From the NCBI GenBank assembly GCA_903632075.3, contig CAHIKZ030003474.1, positions 2,722,501-2,786,500 on the forward strand: a stretch of 64,000 bases of DNA. Direction: 5' to 3'. Source of the stretch: Acanthosepion pharaonis (lineage: Eukaryota; Mollusca; Cephalopoda; Sepiida; Sepiidae). The notes under the pieces were generated by a model. That model searched no databases. It saw only the letters and a list, made by a program, of their open reading frames with translations, and had not been told where the DNA came from. This document shows, one piece after another, positions 19,180 through 34,910 of the stretch (its first letter is position 1; every line of letters starts with the position of its first letter). A program made the position numbers and the translations under genes.

Positions 19180-22100
19180 ATATGCCCCCACTTTAACATT
19201 CGATGTTCACCTACCACAAACTTTAAACGTCTGATTTACGCCACCATTTCAAGATCTGATATTCCATCGCCCTACACGTTAAGAATTTGATTTAACACCA
19301 ATACTAACTTTTACCATCTGATTCAGCCTCGCAGCATTTGAAAATCTGATTTAATACACCCGACGATTTTAACATCCAAAATTCCCCCAACCTACACTTT
19401 TACAATCTGATTTGGCGCCGAACAGCACATTTACCTTCTTATATAACCTCCACACACTTTAAATATCTGATTATGCCCCCAAATTTTACATTCCGATATT
19501 CCCCTACCTTACACTTTTAGAATCTGATTTGGCACCGACCCAAACTTTTACCATCTTAAATAACCTCCACACTCTTTAAACATCTGATTAGGTCGCCACC
19601 TTTTACATTCCGATATTCCACCACCCTACACTTTAAGAATCTTGTTTGGCCCCGACCCGCACTTTTACCATCTTACGTAACCTCCACACTCTTTAAATAT
19701 CTGATTAGGGCCCCACCTTTTACATTCCGATATTCACCCACACCTACACTTTCAGAATCTGATTTGGCCCCGACCCGCACTTTTACCATCTTATATAACC
19801 TCCACACTCTTTAAATATCTGATTAGGCCAACACATTTTACAGTCCAATATTCCCCCACCCTACACTTTTAGAATCTGATTTGGCCCCTACCCGCAATAT
19901 TACCATCTTATATAACCTCCATATTCTTTAAATATCTGAATAGGCCCACACCATTTACATTCCAATATTCCCCCAACATACACTTTTAGAATCTGATTTG
20001 GCCCCGACCCGCACTTTTAACATTTTATATAACCTCCACACTCTTTAAATATCTGAATAGGCCCCCACCTTTTACATTACAATATTCCCCCACCCTACAC
20101 TTTAAGAATCTGATTTGGCCCCGACCCGCAATTTTACCATCTTATATAACTTCCACACTCTTTAAACATCTGATTAGGCTCCCACCTTTTACATTCCGAT
20201 ATTCCCCCACCCTACACTTTTAGAATTTGACTTGTCTCCGACCCGCACTTTTAACATCTGATATAACCTCCACACTCTTTAAATATCTGATTAGGCCCCC
20301 ACATTTTACATTCCAATATTCCCCCAACCTACACTTTCAGAATCTGATTTGGCCCGGACCCGCACTTTTACCATCTTATATAACCTCCATACGCTTTAAT
20401 AATCTGATTAGGCCCCCACATTTTACATTCCGATAGTCCCCCACCCTACACTTTTACAATCTGATTTGGCCCGGACCCGCACTTTTACCATCTTTTGTAA
20501 CCTCCACACTCTTTAAATATCTGATTAGGCCCCCACCTTTTACATTCCAATATTCTTCCAGCCTACACTTTTAGAATCTGATTTGGCCCCCACCCGCACT
20601 TTTACCATCTTATATAACCTCCACACTCTTAAATATCTGAATAGGCCCCCACATTTTACATTCCAATATTCCCCCACCCTACACTTTTAGAATCTGATTT
20701 GGCCCCGACCCGCACTTTTACCATCTTATGTAACCTCCACATTCTTTAAATATCTGAATAGGCCCCCACATTTTACATTCCAATATTCCCCCACCCTACA
20801 CTTTTAGAATCGGATTTGGCCCTGACCCGCACATTTACCATCTTATATAACCTCCACACTCTTTAAATATCTGAATAGGCCCCCACATTTTACATTCCAA
20901 TATTCCCCCACCCTACACTTTTAGAATCTGATTTGGCCCCGACCCGCACTTTTACCATCTTATATAACCTCCACACTCTTTAAATATCTGATTAGGCCAA
21001 CACATTTTACCGTCCAATATTCCCCCACCCTACACGTTTAGAATCTGATTTGGCCCCGACCCGCAATTTTACCATCTTATATAACCTCCACACTCTTTAA
21101 ATATCTGAATAGGCCCCCATCTTTTACATTCCAATATTCCCCCATCATACCTACATTTTAAGAATCTGATTTAGCCCCGACCCGCACATTTACCAGCATA
21201 TATAACCTCCACACTCTTTAAATATCTGTTTATGACGCAACTTTTACATTCCAATATTCCCCCACCCTACCTACACTTTAAGAATCTGATTTGGCCCAGA
21301 CCGCACTTTTACCATCTGATATAACCTCCACACTCTTTAAATATCTGATTAGGCCCCCACCTTTTACAATCCAATATTCCACCACCCCACACTTTTAGAA
21401 TGTGATTTGGCCCTGACCCGCATTTTTTTTACCATCTGATATAACCTCCACACTCTTTTTAAATATCTGATTAGGCCCCCCACCTTTTACAATCCAATAT
21501 TCCACCACCCCACACTTTTTAGAATTTGATTTGGCCCCGACCTGCAATATTACCATCTTATGTAACCACCACATTCTTTAAATATCTGAATAGGCCCCCC
21601 ACATTTTACATTCCAATATTCCCCACCCTACACTTTTTAGAATCTGATTTGGCCCCGACACGCACTTTTACCATCTTATATAACCTCCACACTATTTAAA
21701 TATCTGAATAGGCCCCCACATTTTACATTCCAATATTCACCCACCCTACATTTTTAGAATCTGATTTGGCCCCTGACACGCACTTTTACCATCTTATATA
21801 ACCTCCACACACTTTTAAATATCTGATTAGGCCAACACATTTTACATTCCAATATTCCCCACCCTACACTTTTTAGAATCTGATTTGGCCCTGACCCGCA
21901 ATTTTACCATCTTATATAACCTCCACATTCTTTAAATATCTGAATAGGCACCTACCTTTTACATTCCAATGTTCCCCCACCCTACCTACACTTTTAGAAT
22001 CTGATTTGGCCCCGACCCGCACTTTTACCAGCTTATATAACCTCCACACTCTTTAAATATCTGTTTATGACCCAACTTATACATTCCAATATTCCCCCAC

Positions 22101-23880
22101 CCTACACTTTTAGAATCTGATTTGGCCCAGACCGCACTTTTACCATCTAATATAAACTCCACACTCTTTAAATATCTGATTAGGCCCCCACGTTTTACAA
22201 TCCAATATTCCACCACCCCACACTTTTAGAATTTGATTTGACCCCGACCCGCAATATTACCATCTTATGTAACCTCCACATTCTTTAAATATCTGAATAA
22301 GCCACCACCTTTTACATTCCAATATTCCACAACCCTACACTTTTAGAATCTGATTTGGCCTTGACCCGCACTTTTACCATCTTATATAACCTCCACACTC
22401 TTTAAATATCTGATTAGGCCCCCACCTTTTACAATCCAATATTCCACCACCCCACACTTTTAGAATGTGATTTGGCCCCGACCCGCATTTTTACCATCTG
22501 ATATAACCTCCACACTCTTTAAATATCTGATTAGGCCCCCACCTTTTACAATCCAATATTCCACCACCCCACACTTTTAGAATTTGATTTGGCCCCGACC
22601 CGCAATATTACCAACTTATGTAACCTCCACATTCTTTAAATATCTGAATAGGCCCCCACATTTTACATTCCAATATTCCCCCACCCTACACTTTTAGAAT
22701 CTGATTTGGCCCCGACACGCACTTTTACCATCTTATATAACCTCCACACTCTTTAAATATCTGAATAGGCCCCCACATTTTACATTCCAATATTCACCCA
22801 CCCTACACTTTTAGAATCTGATTTGGCCCCGACACGCACTTTTACCATCTTATATAACCTCCACACACTTTAAATATCTGATTAGGCCAACACATTTTAC
22901 ATTCCAATATTACCCCACCCTACACTTTTAGAATCTGATTTGGCCCCGACCCGCAATTTTACCATCTTATATAACCTCCACACTCTTTAAATATCTGAAT
23001 AGGCACCTACCTTTTACATTCCAATGTTCCCCCACCCTACCTACACTTTTAGAATCTGATTTGGCCCCGACCCGCACTTTTACCAGCTTATATAACCTCC
23101 ACACTCTTTAAATATCTGTTTATGACCCAACTTATACATTCCAATATTCCCCACCCTACACTTTTTAGAATCTGATTTGGCCCAGACCGCACTTTTTACC
23201 ATCTAATATAAACTCCACACTTTTTAAATATCTGATTAGGCCCCCACGTTTTACAATCCAATATTCCACCACCCCACACTTTTTTTTAGAATTTGATTTG
23301 GCCCTGACCCGCAATATTACCATCTTATGTAACCTCCACATTCTTTAAATATCTGAATAGGCCACCACCTTTTACATTCCAATATTCCACATCCCTACAC
23401 TTTTAGAATCTGATTTGGCCCCGACCCGCACTTTTACCATCTGATATAAACTCCACATTCTTTAAATATCTGATTAGGCCCCCACCTTTTACAATCCAAT
23501 ATTCCACCACCCCACACTTTTAGGATGTGATTTGGCCCCGAACCGCACTTTCACCATCTGATATAACCTCCACACTCTTTAAATATCTGATTAGGCCCCC
23601 CACCTTTTACAATCAAATATTCCACCACCACACACTTTTAGAATTTGATTTGGCCCCGACCCGCAATATTACCATCTTATGTAACCTCCACATTCTTTAA
23701 ATATCTGAATAGGCCCCCACCTTTTACAATCCAATATTCCCCCACCCTACACTTTTAGAATCTGATTTGGCCCTGACCCGCAATTTTACCATCTTATATG
23801 ACCTCCACACACTTTAAAATGTGAATAAGCCCCACATTTTACATTCCAATATTCCCCACCCTACACTTTTAGAATCTGAT

Positions 23881-24760
23881 TTGGCCCTGACGCGCACTTT
23901 TTAGCAACTTATATAACCTCCCACACTTTTTAAATATCTGATTAGGCCAACACATTTTACAGTCCAATATTCCCCCAACCTACACTTTTAGAATCTGATT
24001 TCGCCCCGACCCGCAATATTACCATCTTATATAACCTCCACATTCTTTAAATATCTGAATAGGCCCACACCATTTACATTCCAATATTCCCCCAACCTAC
24101 ACATTTAGAATCTGATTTGGCCCCGACCCGCAATTTAACCATCTTATATACCCTCCACACTCTTTAAACATCTGATTAGGCTCCCACCTTTTACATTCCG
24201 ATATGCCCCCACCCTACACTTTTAGAATTTGACTTGGCTCCGACCCGCACTTTTAACATCTTATATAACCTCCACACTGTTTAAATATCTGATTAGGCCC
24301 CCACCTTTTACATTCCGATATTCCCCCAACCTACACTTTTAGAATCTGATTTGGCCCCGACCCGCACTTTTACCATCTTATATAACCTCCACACTCTATA
24401 AATATCTGATTAGGCCCCCACATTTTACATTCCGATAGTCTCACACCCTACACTTTTACAATCTGATTTGGCCCGGAACCGCACTTTTACCATCTTATAT
24501 AACCTCCACACTCTTTAAATATCTGATTAGGCCCCCACCTTTTACATTCCAATATTTCCCCCACCCTACACTTTTTAGAATCTGATTTGGCCCTGACCCG
24601 CAATTTTACCATCTTATATAACCTCCACACACTTTAAATATCTGAATAGGCCCCCACCTTTTTACATTCCAATATTCCCGCACCCTACACTTTTAGAATC
24701 TGATTTGGCCCCGACGCGCACTTTTAGCAACTTATATAACCTCCACACTCTTTAAATATC
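23881..24760. repeat. Satellite higher-order block, family 1 copy 1
   Basis: A run of diagnostic variants (GACGCGCACTTTTAGCAACT, then CTGATTTCGCCCC, then CAATTTAACCATC with TATACCCTCC, then CCGATATGCCCCC, then GATAGTCTCACACC) occurs here, at about 25,640-26,330 and at about 27,045-27,740 in the same order. The offsets are about 1,757 and 1,408 bp (15 and 12 monomers), so multi-monomer blocks were copied as units. Confidence 0.85.
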
Positions 24761-25639
24761 TGATTAGGCCAACACATTTTACAGTCCAATATTCCACCAC
24801 ACTACACTTTTAGAATCTGATTTGGTCCCGACCCGCAATATTACCATCTGATATAACCTCCACATTCTTTAAATATCTGAATAGGCCCACACCATTTACA
24901 TTCCAATATTCCACCAACCTAATCTTTTAGAATCTGATTTGGCCCCGAACCGCACTTTTACCATCTTTTATAACCTCCACACTCTTTAAATATCTGAATA
25001 GGCCCCCACCTTTTACATTCCAATATTCCCCCACCCTACACATTTACAATCTGATTTGGCCCGGAACCGCACTTTTACCATCTTATACAACCTACACACT
25101 CTTTAAATATCTGAATGTGTCCCCAACTTTTACATTCCGATATTCCCTAACCCTACACTTTTAGAATCTGATTTGGCCCCGACCCGCACTTTTACCAACT
25201 GATATAACCTCCACACTCTTTAAATATCTGATTTTGCCCCCATCTTTTACATTTCGATATTCCCTCACACTACCTACACTTTTAGAATCTGATTTAGCCC
25301 CGACCCGCACTTTTACAAGCTTATATAACCTCCACACTCTTTAAATATCTGTTTATGACCCAACTTTTACATTCCAATATTCCCCCAACCTACACTTTTA
25401 GAATCTGATTTGGCCCAGACCGCACTTTTACCATCTGATATAAGATCCACATTCTTTAAATATCTGATTAGGCCCCTCGTTTTACAATCCAATATTCCAC
25501 CACCCCACACTTTTAGAATTTGATTTGGCCCCGACCCGCAATATTACCATCTTATGTAACCTCCACATTCTTTAAATATCTGAATAGGCCCCCACATTTT
25601 ACATTCCAATATTCCCCCACCCTACACTTTTAGAATCTG

Positions 25640-26330
25640 ATTTGGCCCCGACGCGCACTTTTAGCAACTTATATAACCTCCACACTCTTTAAATATCTGA
25701 TTAGGCCAACACATTTTACAGTCCAATATTCCCCCAACCTACACTTTTAGAATCTGATTTCGCCCCGACCCGCAATATTACCATCTTATATAACCTCCAC
25801 ATTCTTTAAATATCTGAATAGGCCCACACCATTTACATTCCAATATTCCCCCAACCTACACATTTAGAATCTGATTTGGCCCCGACCCGCAATTTAACCA
25901 TCTTATATACCCTCCACACTCTTTAAACATCTGATTAGGCTCCCACCTTTTACATTCCGATATGCCCCCACCCTACACTTTTAGAATTTGACTTGGCTCC
26001 GACCCGCACTTTTAACATCTTATATAACCTCCACACTGTTTAAATATCTGATTAGGCCCCCACCTTTTACATTCCGATATTCCCCCAACCTACACTTTTA
26101 GAATCTGATTTGGCCCCGACCCGCACTTTTACCATCTTATATAACCTCCACACTCTATAAATATCTGATTAGGCCCCCACATTTTACATTCCGATAGTCT
26201 CACACCCTACACTTTTACAATCTGATTTGGCCCGGAACCGCACTTTTACCATCTTATATAACCTCCACACTCTTTAAATATCTGATTAGGCCCCCACCTT
26301 TTACATTCCAATATTTCCCCACCCTACACT
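25640..26330. repeat. Satellite higher-order block, family 1 copy 2
   Basis: Same ordered variant monomers as 23,881-24,580, nearly identical over about 650 bp. Confidence 0.85.
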
Positions 26331-27044
26331 TTTAGAATCTGATTTGGCCCTGACCCGCAATTTTACCATCTTATATGACCTCCACACACTTTAAATATGT
26401 GAATAAGCCCCCACATTTTACATTCCAATATTCCCCCACCCTACACTTTTAGAATCTGATTTGGCCCCGACCCGCAATTTTACCATCTTATATAACCTCC
26501 ACACTCTTTAAATATCTGAATAGGCACCTACCTTTTACATTCCAATGTTCCCCCACCCTACCTACACTTTTAGAATCTGATTTGGCTCCGACCCGCACTT
26601 TTACCAGCTTATATAACATCCACACTCTTTAAATATCTGTTTATCACCCAACTTATACATTCCAATATTCCCCCACCCTACACTTTTAGAATCTGATTTG
26701 GCCCAGACCGCACTTTTACCATCTAATATAAACTCCACACTCTTTAAATATCTGATTAGGCCCCCACGTTTTACAATCCAATATTCCACCACCCCACACT
26801 TTTAGAATTTGATTTGGCCCCTACCCGCAATATTACCATCTTATGTAACCTCCACATTCTTTAAATATCTGAATAGGCCCCCACATTTTACATTCCAATA
26901 TTCCCCCACCCTACACTTTTAGAATCTGATTTGGCCCTGACCCGCAATTTTACCATCTTATATGACCTCCACACACTTTAAATATGTGAATAAGCCCCCA
27001 CATTTTACATTCCAATATTCCCCCACCCTACACTTTTAGAATCT

Positions 27045-27740
27045 GATTTGGCCCCGACGCGCACTTTTAGCAACTTATATAACCTCCACACTCTTTAAAT
27101 ATCTGATTAGGCCAACACATTTTACAGTCCAATATTCCCCCAACCTACACTTTTAGAATCTGATTTCGCCCCGACCCGCAATATTACCATCTTATATAAC
27201 CTCCACATTCTTTAAATATCTGAATAGGCCCACACCATTTACATTCCAATATTCCCCCAACCTACACATTTAGAATCTGATTTGGCCCCGACCCGCAATT
27301 TAACCATCTTATATACCCTCCACACTCTTTAAACATCTGATTAGGCTCCCACCTTTTACATTCCGATATGCCCCCACCCTACACTTTTAGAATTTGACTT
27401 GGCTCCGACCCGCACTTTTAACATCTTATATAACCTCCACACTGTTTAAATATCTGATTAGGCCCCCACCTTTTACATTCCGATATTCCCCCAACCTACA
27501 CTTTTTAGAATCTGATTTGGCCCCTGACCCCGCACTTTTACCATCTTATATAACCTCCACACTCTATAAATATCTGATTAGGCCCCACATTTTACATTCC
27601 GATAGTCTCACACCCTACACTTTTACAATCTGATTTGGCCCGGAACCGCACTTTTACCATCTTATATAACCTCCACACTCTTTAAATATCTGATTAGGCC
27701 CCCACCTTTTACATTCCAATATTTCCCCACCCTACACTTT
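27045..27740. repeat. Satellite higher-order block, family 1 copy 3
   Basis: Third ordered copy. A few extra homopolymer bases (near 27,500-27,535) distinguish it from the others. Confidence 0.85.
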
Positions 27741-30739
27741 GAGAATCTGATTTGGCCCTGACCCGCAATTTTACCATCTTATATAACCTCCACACACTTT
27801 AAATATCTGAATAGGCCCCCACCTTTTACATTCCAATATTCCCGCACCCTACACTTTTAGGATCTGATTTGGCCCCGACGCGCACTTTTAGCAACTTATA
27901 TAACCTCCACACTCTTTAAATATCTGATTAGGCCAACACATTTTACAGTCCAATATTCCCCCACACTACACTTTTAGAATCTGATTTGGTCCCGACCCGC
28001 AATATTACCATCTGATATAACCTCCACATTCTTTAAATATCTGAATAGGCCCACACCATTTACATTCCGATATTCCCCCAACCTAATCTTTTAGAATCTG
28101 ATTTGGCCCCGAACCGCACTTTTGCCATCTTTTATAACCTCCACACTCTTTAAATATCTGATTGTGTCCCCAACTTTTACATTCCGATATTCCCTAACCC
28201 TACACTTTTAGAATCTGATTTGGCCCCGACCCGCACTTTTACCAACTGATATAACCTCCACACTTTTTAAATATCTGATTTTGCCCCCATCTTTTTACAT
28301 TTCGATATTCCTCACACTACCTACACTTTTAGAATCTGATTTAGCCCTGACCCGCACTTTTTACAAGCTTATATAACCTCCACACTTTTTTAAATATCTG
28401 TTTATGACCCAACTTTTACATTCCAATATTCCCCAACCTACACTTTTAGAATCTGATTTGGCCCAGACCGCACTTTTACCATCTGATATAAGATCCACAC
28501 TATTTAAATATCTGATTAGGCCCCCACCTTTTACAATCCAATATTCCACCACCCCACACTTTTAAAATGTGATTTGGCCCCGACCCGCATTTTTACCATC
28601 TGATATAACCTCCACACTCTTTAAATATCTGATAAGGCCCCCACCTTTTACAATCCAATATTCCACCACCCCACACTTTTAGAATTTGATTTGACCACGA
28701 CCAGCAATATTACCATCTTATGTAACCTCCACATTCTTTAAATATCTGAATAGGCCCCCACATTTTACATTCCAATGTTCCCCCACCCTACACTTTTAGA
28801 ATCTGATTTGGCCCAGACACGCACTTTTACCATCTTATATAACCTCCACACTCTTTAAATATCTGAATAGGCCCCCACATTTTACACTCCAATATTCCCC
28901 CACCCTACACTTTTTGAATCTGATTTGGCCCCGACCCGCACTTTTACCATCTTATATAACCTCGACACTCTTTAAATATCTGATTAGGCCAACACATTTT
29001 ACAGTCCAATATTCCCCCACCCTACATTTTAGAATCTGATTTGGCCCCGACGCGCAATTTTACAAGCTTATATAACCTCCACACTCTTTAAATATCTGAA
29101 TAGGCCCCCACCATTTACATTCCAATATTCCCCCACCCTACCTACACTTTTAGAATCTGATTTAGCCCCGACCCACACTTTTACCAGCTTATATACCCTC
29201 CACACTCTTTAAATATCTGTTTATGACCCAAATTTTACATTCCAATATTCACCCACCCTACACTTTTAGAATCTGATTTGGCCCAGACCGCACTTTTACC
29301 ATCTGATATAACCTCCACACTCTTTAAATATCTGATTAGGCCCCCACCTTTTACAATCCAATATTCCACCACCCCACACTTTTAGGATGTGATTTGGCCC
29401 CTACCCACACTTTCACCATCTGATATAACCTCCACACTCTTTAAATATCTGATTAGGCACACAACTTTTACAATCATATATTCCACCACCCCACACTTTT
29501 AGAATTTGATTTGGCCCCGACCCGCAATATTACCATCTTATGTAACCTCCATATTCTTTAAATATCTGAATAGGCCCCACCTTCTACATTCCAATATTCC
29601 CCCACCCTACACTTTTAGAATCTGATTTGGCCCTGACCCGCACTTTTACCATCTTATATAACCTCCACACTCTTTAAATATCTGAATAGGCCCACACATT
29701 TTACATTGCAATATTCCCCCACCCTACACTTATAGAATCTGATTTGGCCCCGACCCGCACTTTTAGCATCTTATATAACCTCCCCACTCTTTAAATATCT
29801 GATTAGGCCAACACATTTTACAGTCCAATATTCCCCCACCCTACACTTTTAGAATCTGAATTGGCCCCGACCCGCAATATTACCATCTTATATAACCGCC
29901 ACATTCTTTAAATATCTGAATAGGCCCACACCATTTACATTCCAATATTCCCCCACCCTACACTTTAAGTATCTGATTTGGCCCCGACCCGCAATTTTAC
30001 CATCTTATATAACCTCCACACTCTTTAAAAATCTGATTAGGCTCCCACATTTTACATTCCGATATTCCCCCACCCTACTCTTTTAGAATTTGACTTGGCT
30101 CCGACCCGCACTTTTAACATCTTATATAACCTCCACACTCTTTAAATATCTAATTAGTCCCCCACATTTTACATTCCGATATTCCCTAACCCTACCCTTT
30201 TATAATCTGATTTGGCCCCGACCCGCACTTTTACCATCTGATATAACCTCCACACTCTTTAAATATCTGATTTTGCCCCCATCTTTTACATTTCGATATT
30301 CCCCCACCCTACCTACACTTTTAGAATCTGATTTGGCCCCGACACGCACTTTTACCAGCTTATATAACCTCCACACTCTTTAAATATCTGTTTATGACCC
30401 AACTTTTACATTCCAATATTCCCCCACCCTACACTTTTAGAATCTGATTTGGCCCAGACCGCACTTTTACCATCTGATATAACCTCCACACTCTTTAAAT
30501 ATCTGATTAGGCCCCCACCTTTTACAATCCAATGTTCCACCACCCCACACTTTTAGAATCTGATTTGGCCCCGACCGGCACTTTTACCATCTGATATAAC
30601 CTCCACACTTTTTAAATATCTGATTTTGTCCCCATCTTTTTACATTTCGATATTCCCCCCACCCTACCTACAATTTTTTAGTATCTGATTTGGCCCTGAC
30701 CCGCACTTTTACCAGCTTATATAACCTCCACATTCTTTT

Positions 30740-31370
30740 AAATATCTGATAATGCCCCCACATTTTACTTTCCGATATTCCCATACCCTACACTTTTAGA
30801 ATCTTATTTGGCCCCGACCCTCTCTTTTACCATCTTATATAGCTTCCACACTTTTTAAATATCTGATTAGGCCCCCACCTTTTACATTCCAATATTCCCC
30901 CACCCTACACTTTAAGAATCTGATTTGGCCCCGACCCGCAATTTTACCATCTTTTATAACCTCCACACTCTTTAAACATCTGATTAGGCTCCCACGTTTT
31001 ACATTCCGATATTCCCCCACCCTACACTTTTAGAATTTGACTTGGCTCCGACCCGCACTTTTAACATCTTATATAACCTCCACACTCTTTTTTAAATATC
31101 TGATTAGGCCCCCAACTTTTACATTCCGATATTCCCCCAACCTACACTTTTAGAATCTGATTTGGCCCCGACCTGCACCACTTTTACCGTCTTATATAAC
31201 CTCCACACTCTTTAAATATCTGATTAGGCCCCCACATTTTACATTCCGATAGTCCCCCACCCTACACTTTTAAATCTGATTTGGCCCCGATCCGCAATTT
31301 TACAATCTTATATAACCTCCACACTATTTAATTATCTGATTAGGCCCCCACATTTTACATTCCAATATTC
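30740..31370. repeat. Satellite higher-order block, family 2 copy 1
   Basis: Ordered variants CTGATAATGCCCCCACATTT, GACCCTCTCTTTTACC, TATATAGCTTCC, GGCTCCCACGTTTTAC and TTTAATTATCTG mark this block. It recurs at about 32,155-32,790 and 34,282-34,910, offsets of ~1,417 and ~2,126 bp (about 12 and 18 monomers). Confidence 0.85.
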
Positions 31371-32154
31371 TTCCAGCCTACACTTTTAGAATCTGATTTG
31401 GCCCCGACCCACACTTTTACCATCTTATATAACCTCCACACTCGTTAAATATCTGATTATGTCCCCAACTTTTACATTCCGATATTCCCGCACCCTACAC
31501 TTTTAGAATCTGATTTGGCCCCGAACCGCAATTTTACCATCTGATATAACCTCCACCCTCTTTAAATATCTGATTTTGCCCCCATCTTTTACATTTCAAT
31601 ATTCCCCCACCCTACCTACACTTTTAGAATCTGATTTAGCCCCGACCCGCAATTTTACCAGCTTCTTAACCTCCACACTCTTTAAATGTCTGTTTATGAC
31701 CCAACTTTTACATTCCAATATTCCCCCAACCTACCTACACTTTTAGAATCTGATTTGACCCAGACCGCACTTTTACCATCTGATATAACCTCCACACTCT
31801 TTAAATATCTGATTAGGCCCCCACCTTTTACAATCCAATATTCCACCACCCGACACTTTTAGAATGTGATTTGGCCCCGACCCGCACTTTTACCATCTGA
31901 TATAACCTCCACACTCTTTAAATATATGATTAGGCCCCCACCTTTTACAATCCAATATTCCACCACCCCACACTTTTAGAATCTGATTTGGCCCTGACCG
32001 GCACTTTTTACCATCTGATATAACCTCCACACTTTTAAATATCTGATTTTGTCCCCATCTTTTACATTTCGATATTCCCCACCCTACCTACACTTTTAGT
32101 ATCTGATTTGGCCCCGACCCGCACTTTTACCAGCTTATATAACCTCCACATTCT

Positions 32155-32790
32155 TTAAATATCTGATAATGCCCCCACATTTTGCTTTCCGATATTCCCA
32201 TACCCTACACTTTTAGAATCTTATTTGGCCCCGACCCTCTCTTTTACCATCTTATATAGTTTCCACACTTTTTAAATATCTGATTAGGCCCCCACCTTTT
32301 ACATTCCAATATTCCCCCACCCTACACTTTAAGAATCTGATTTGGCCCCGACCCGCAATTTTACAATCTTTTATAACCTCCACACTCTTTAAACATCTGA
32401 TTAGGCTCCCACGTTTTACATTCCGATATTCCCCCACCCTACACTTTTAGAATTTGACTTGGCTCCGACCCGCACTTTTAACATCTTATATAACCTCCAC
32501 ACTCTTTAAATATCTGATTAGGCCCCCAACTTTTACATTCCGATATTCCCCCAACCTACACTTTTAGAATCTGATTTGGCCCCGACCCGCACTTTTACCA
32601 TCTTATATAACCTCCACACTCTTTAAATATCTGATTAGGCCCCCACATTTTACATTCCGATAGTCCCCCCCCTACACTTTTAAATCTGATTTGGCCCCGA
32701 TCCGCAATTTTACCATCTTATATAACCTCCACACTATTTAATTATCTGATTAGGCCCCCACCTTTTACATTCCAATATTCTTCCAGCCTA
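32155..32790. repeat. Satellite higher-order block, family 2 copy 2
   Basis: Same ordered variants as 30,740-31,370, with TATATAGTTTCC in place of TATATAGCTTCC. Confidence 0.85.
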
Positions 32791-34281
32791 CACTTTTAGA
32801 ATCTGATTTGGCCCCGACCCACACTTTTACCATCTTATATAACCTCCACACGCGTTAAATATCTGATTATGTCCCCAACTTTTACATTCCGATATTCCCT
32901 AACCCTACACTTTTAGAATCTGATTTGGCCACGAACCGCAATTTTACCATCTGATATAACCTCCACCCTCTTTAAATATCTGATTTTGCCCCCATCTTTT
33001 ACATTTCGATATTCCCCCACCCTACCTACACTTTTAGAATCTGATTTAGCCCCGACCCGCACTTTTACCAGCTTCTTAACCTCCACACTCTTTAAATGTC
33101 TGTTTATGACCCAACTTTTACATTCCAATATTCCCCCACCCTACCTACACTTTTAGAATCTGATTTGGCCCCGAACCGCAATTTTACCATCTGATATAAC
33201 CTCCACCCTCTTTAAATATCTGATTTTGCCCCCATCTTTTACATTTCTGATATTCCCCACCCTACCTACACTTTTTAGAATCTGATTTAGCCCTGACCCG
33301 CACTTTTACCAGCTTCTTAACCTCCACACTCTTTAAATGTCTGTTTATGACCCAACTTTTACATTCCAATATTCCCCCAACCTACCTACACTTTTAGAAT
33401 CTGATTTGACCCAGACCGCACTTTTACCATCTGATATAACCTCCACACTCTTTAAATATCTGATTAGGCCCCCACCTTTTACAATCCAATATTCCACCAC
33501 CCGACACTTTTAGAATGTGATTTGGCCACGACCCGCACTTTTACCATCTGATATAACCTCCACACTCTTTAAATATCTGATTTTGTCCCCATCTTTTACA
33601 TTTCGATATTCCCCCACCCTACCTACACTTTTAGTATCTGATTTGGCCCCGACCCGCACTTTTACCAGCTTATATAACCTCCACACTCTTTAAATATCTG
33701 ATTATGTCCCCAACTTTTACATTCCGATATTCCCTAACCCTACCCTTTTATAATCTGATTTGGCCCCGACCCGCACTTTTACCATCTGATATAACCTCCA
33801 CACTCTTTAAATATCTGATTTTACCCCCATCTTTTACATTTCGATATTCCCCCACCCTACCTACACTTTTAGAATCTGATTTGGCCCCGACCCGCACTTT
33901 TACCAGCTTTTATAACCTCCACACTCTTTAAATATCTGTTTATGACCCAACTTTTACATTCCAATATTCCCCCACCCTACACTTTTAGAATCTGATTTGG
34001 CCCAGACCGCACTTTTACCATCTGATATAACCTCCACACTCTTTAAATATCTGATTAGGCCCCAACCTTTTACAATCCAATATTCCACCGCCCCACACTT
34101 TTAGAATCTGATTTGGCCCCGACCGGCACTTTTACCATCTGATATAACCTCCACACTCTTTAAATATCTGATTTTGTCCCCATCTTTTACATTTCGATAT
34201 TCCCCCACCCTACCTACACTTTTAGTATCTGATTTGGCCCCGACCCGCACTTTTACCAGCTTATATAACCTCCACATTCTT

Positions 34282-34910
34282 TAAATATCTGATAATGCCC
34301 CCACATTTTACTTTCCGATATTCCCATACCCTACACTTTTAGAATCTTATTTGGCCCCGACCCTCTCTTTTACCATCTTATATAGTTTCCACACTTTTTA
34401 AATATCTGATTAGGCCCCCACCTTTTACATTCCAATATTCCCCCACCCTACACTTTATGAATCTGATTTGGCCCCGACCCGCAATTTTACCATCTTTTAT
34501 AACCTCCACACTCTTTAAACATCTGATTAGGCTCCCACGTTTTACATTCCGATATTCCCCCACCCTACACTTTTAGAATTTGACTTGGCTCCGACCCGCA
34601 CTTTTAACATCTTATATAACCTCCACACTCTTTAAATATCTGATTAGGCCCCCAACTTTTACATTCCGATATTCCCCCAACCTACACTTTTAGAATCTGA
34701 TTTGGCCCGACCCCACTTTTTACCATCTTATATAACCTCCACACTCTTTTTAAATATCTGATTAGGCCCCCACATTTTACATTCCGATAGTCCCCCCCTA
34801 CACTTTTTAAATCTGATTTGGCCCTGATCCGCAATTTTACCATCTTATATAACCTCCACACTATTTAATTATCTGATTAGGCCCCCACCTTTTACATTCC
34901 AATATTCTTC
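34282..34910. repeat. Satellite higher-order block, family 2 copy 3
   Basis: Shares the TATATAGTTTCC variant with copy 2, which suggests copies 2 and 3 are the closer pair. Confidence 0.85.

Noticed and set aside
22025..34563. Repeated 60-97-codon frames on both strands in the satellite (for example 22,025-22,216, 26,601-26,792, 30,835-31,020, 32,252-32,437, 34,378-34,563)
   Set aside because: The 117-bp monomer is divisible by three, so a frame open in one monomer stays open in the next. The near-identical peptides follow from higher-order block copying, not selection.
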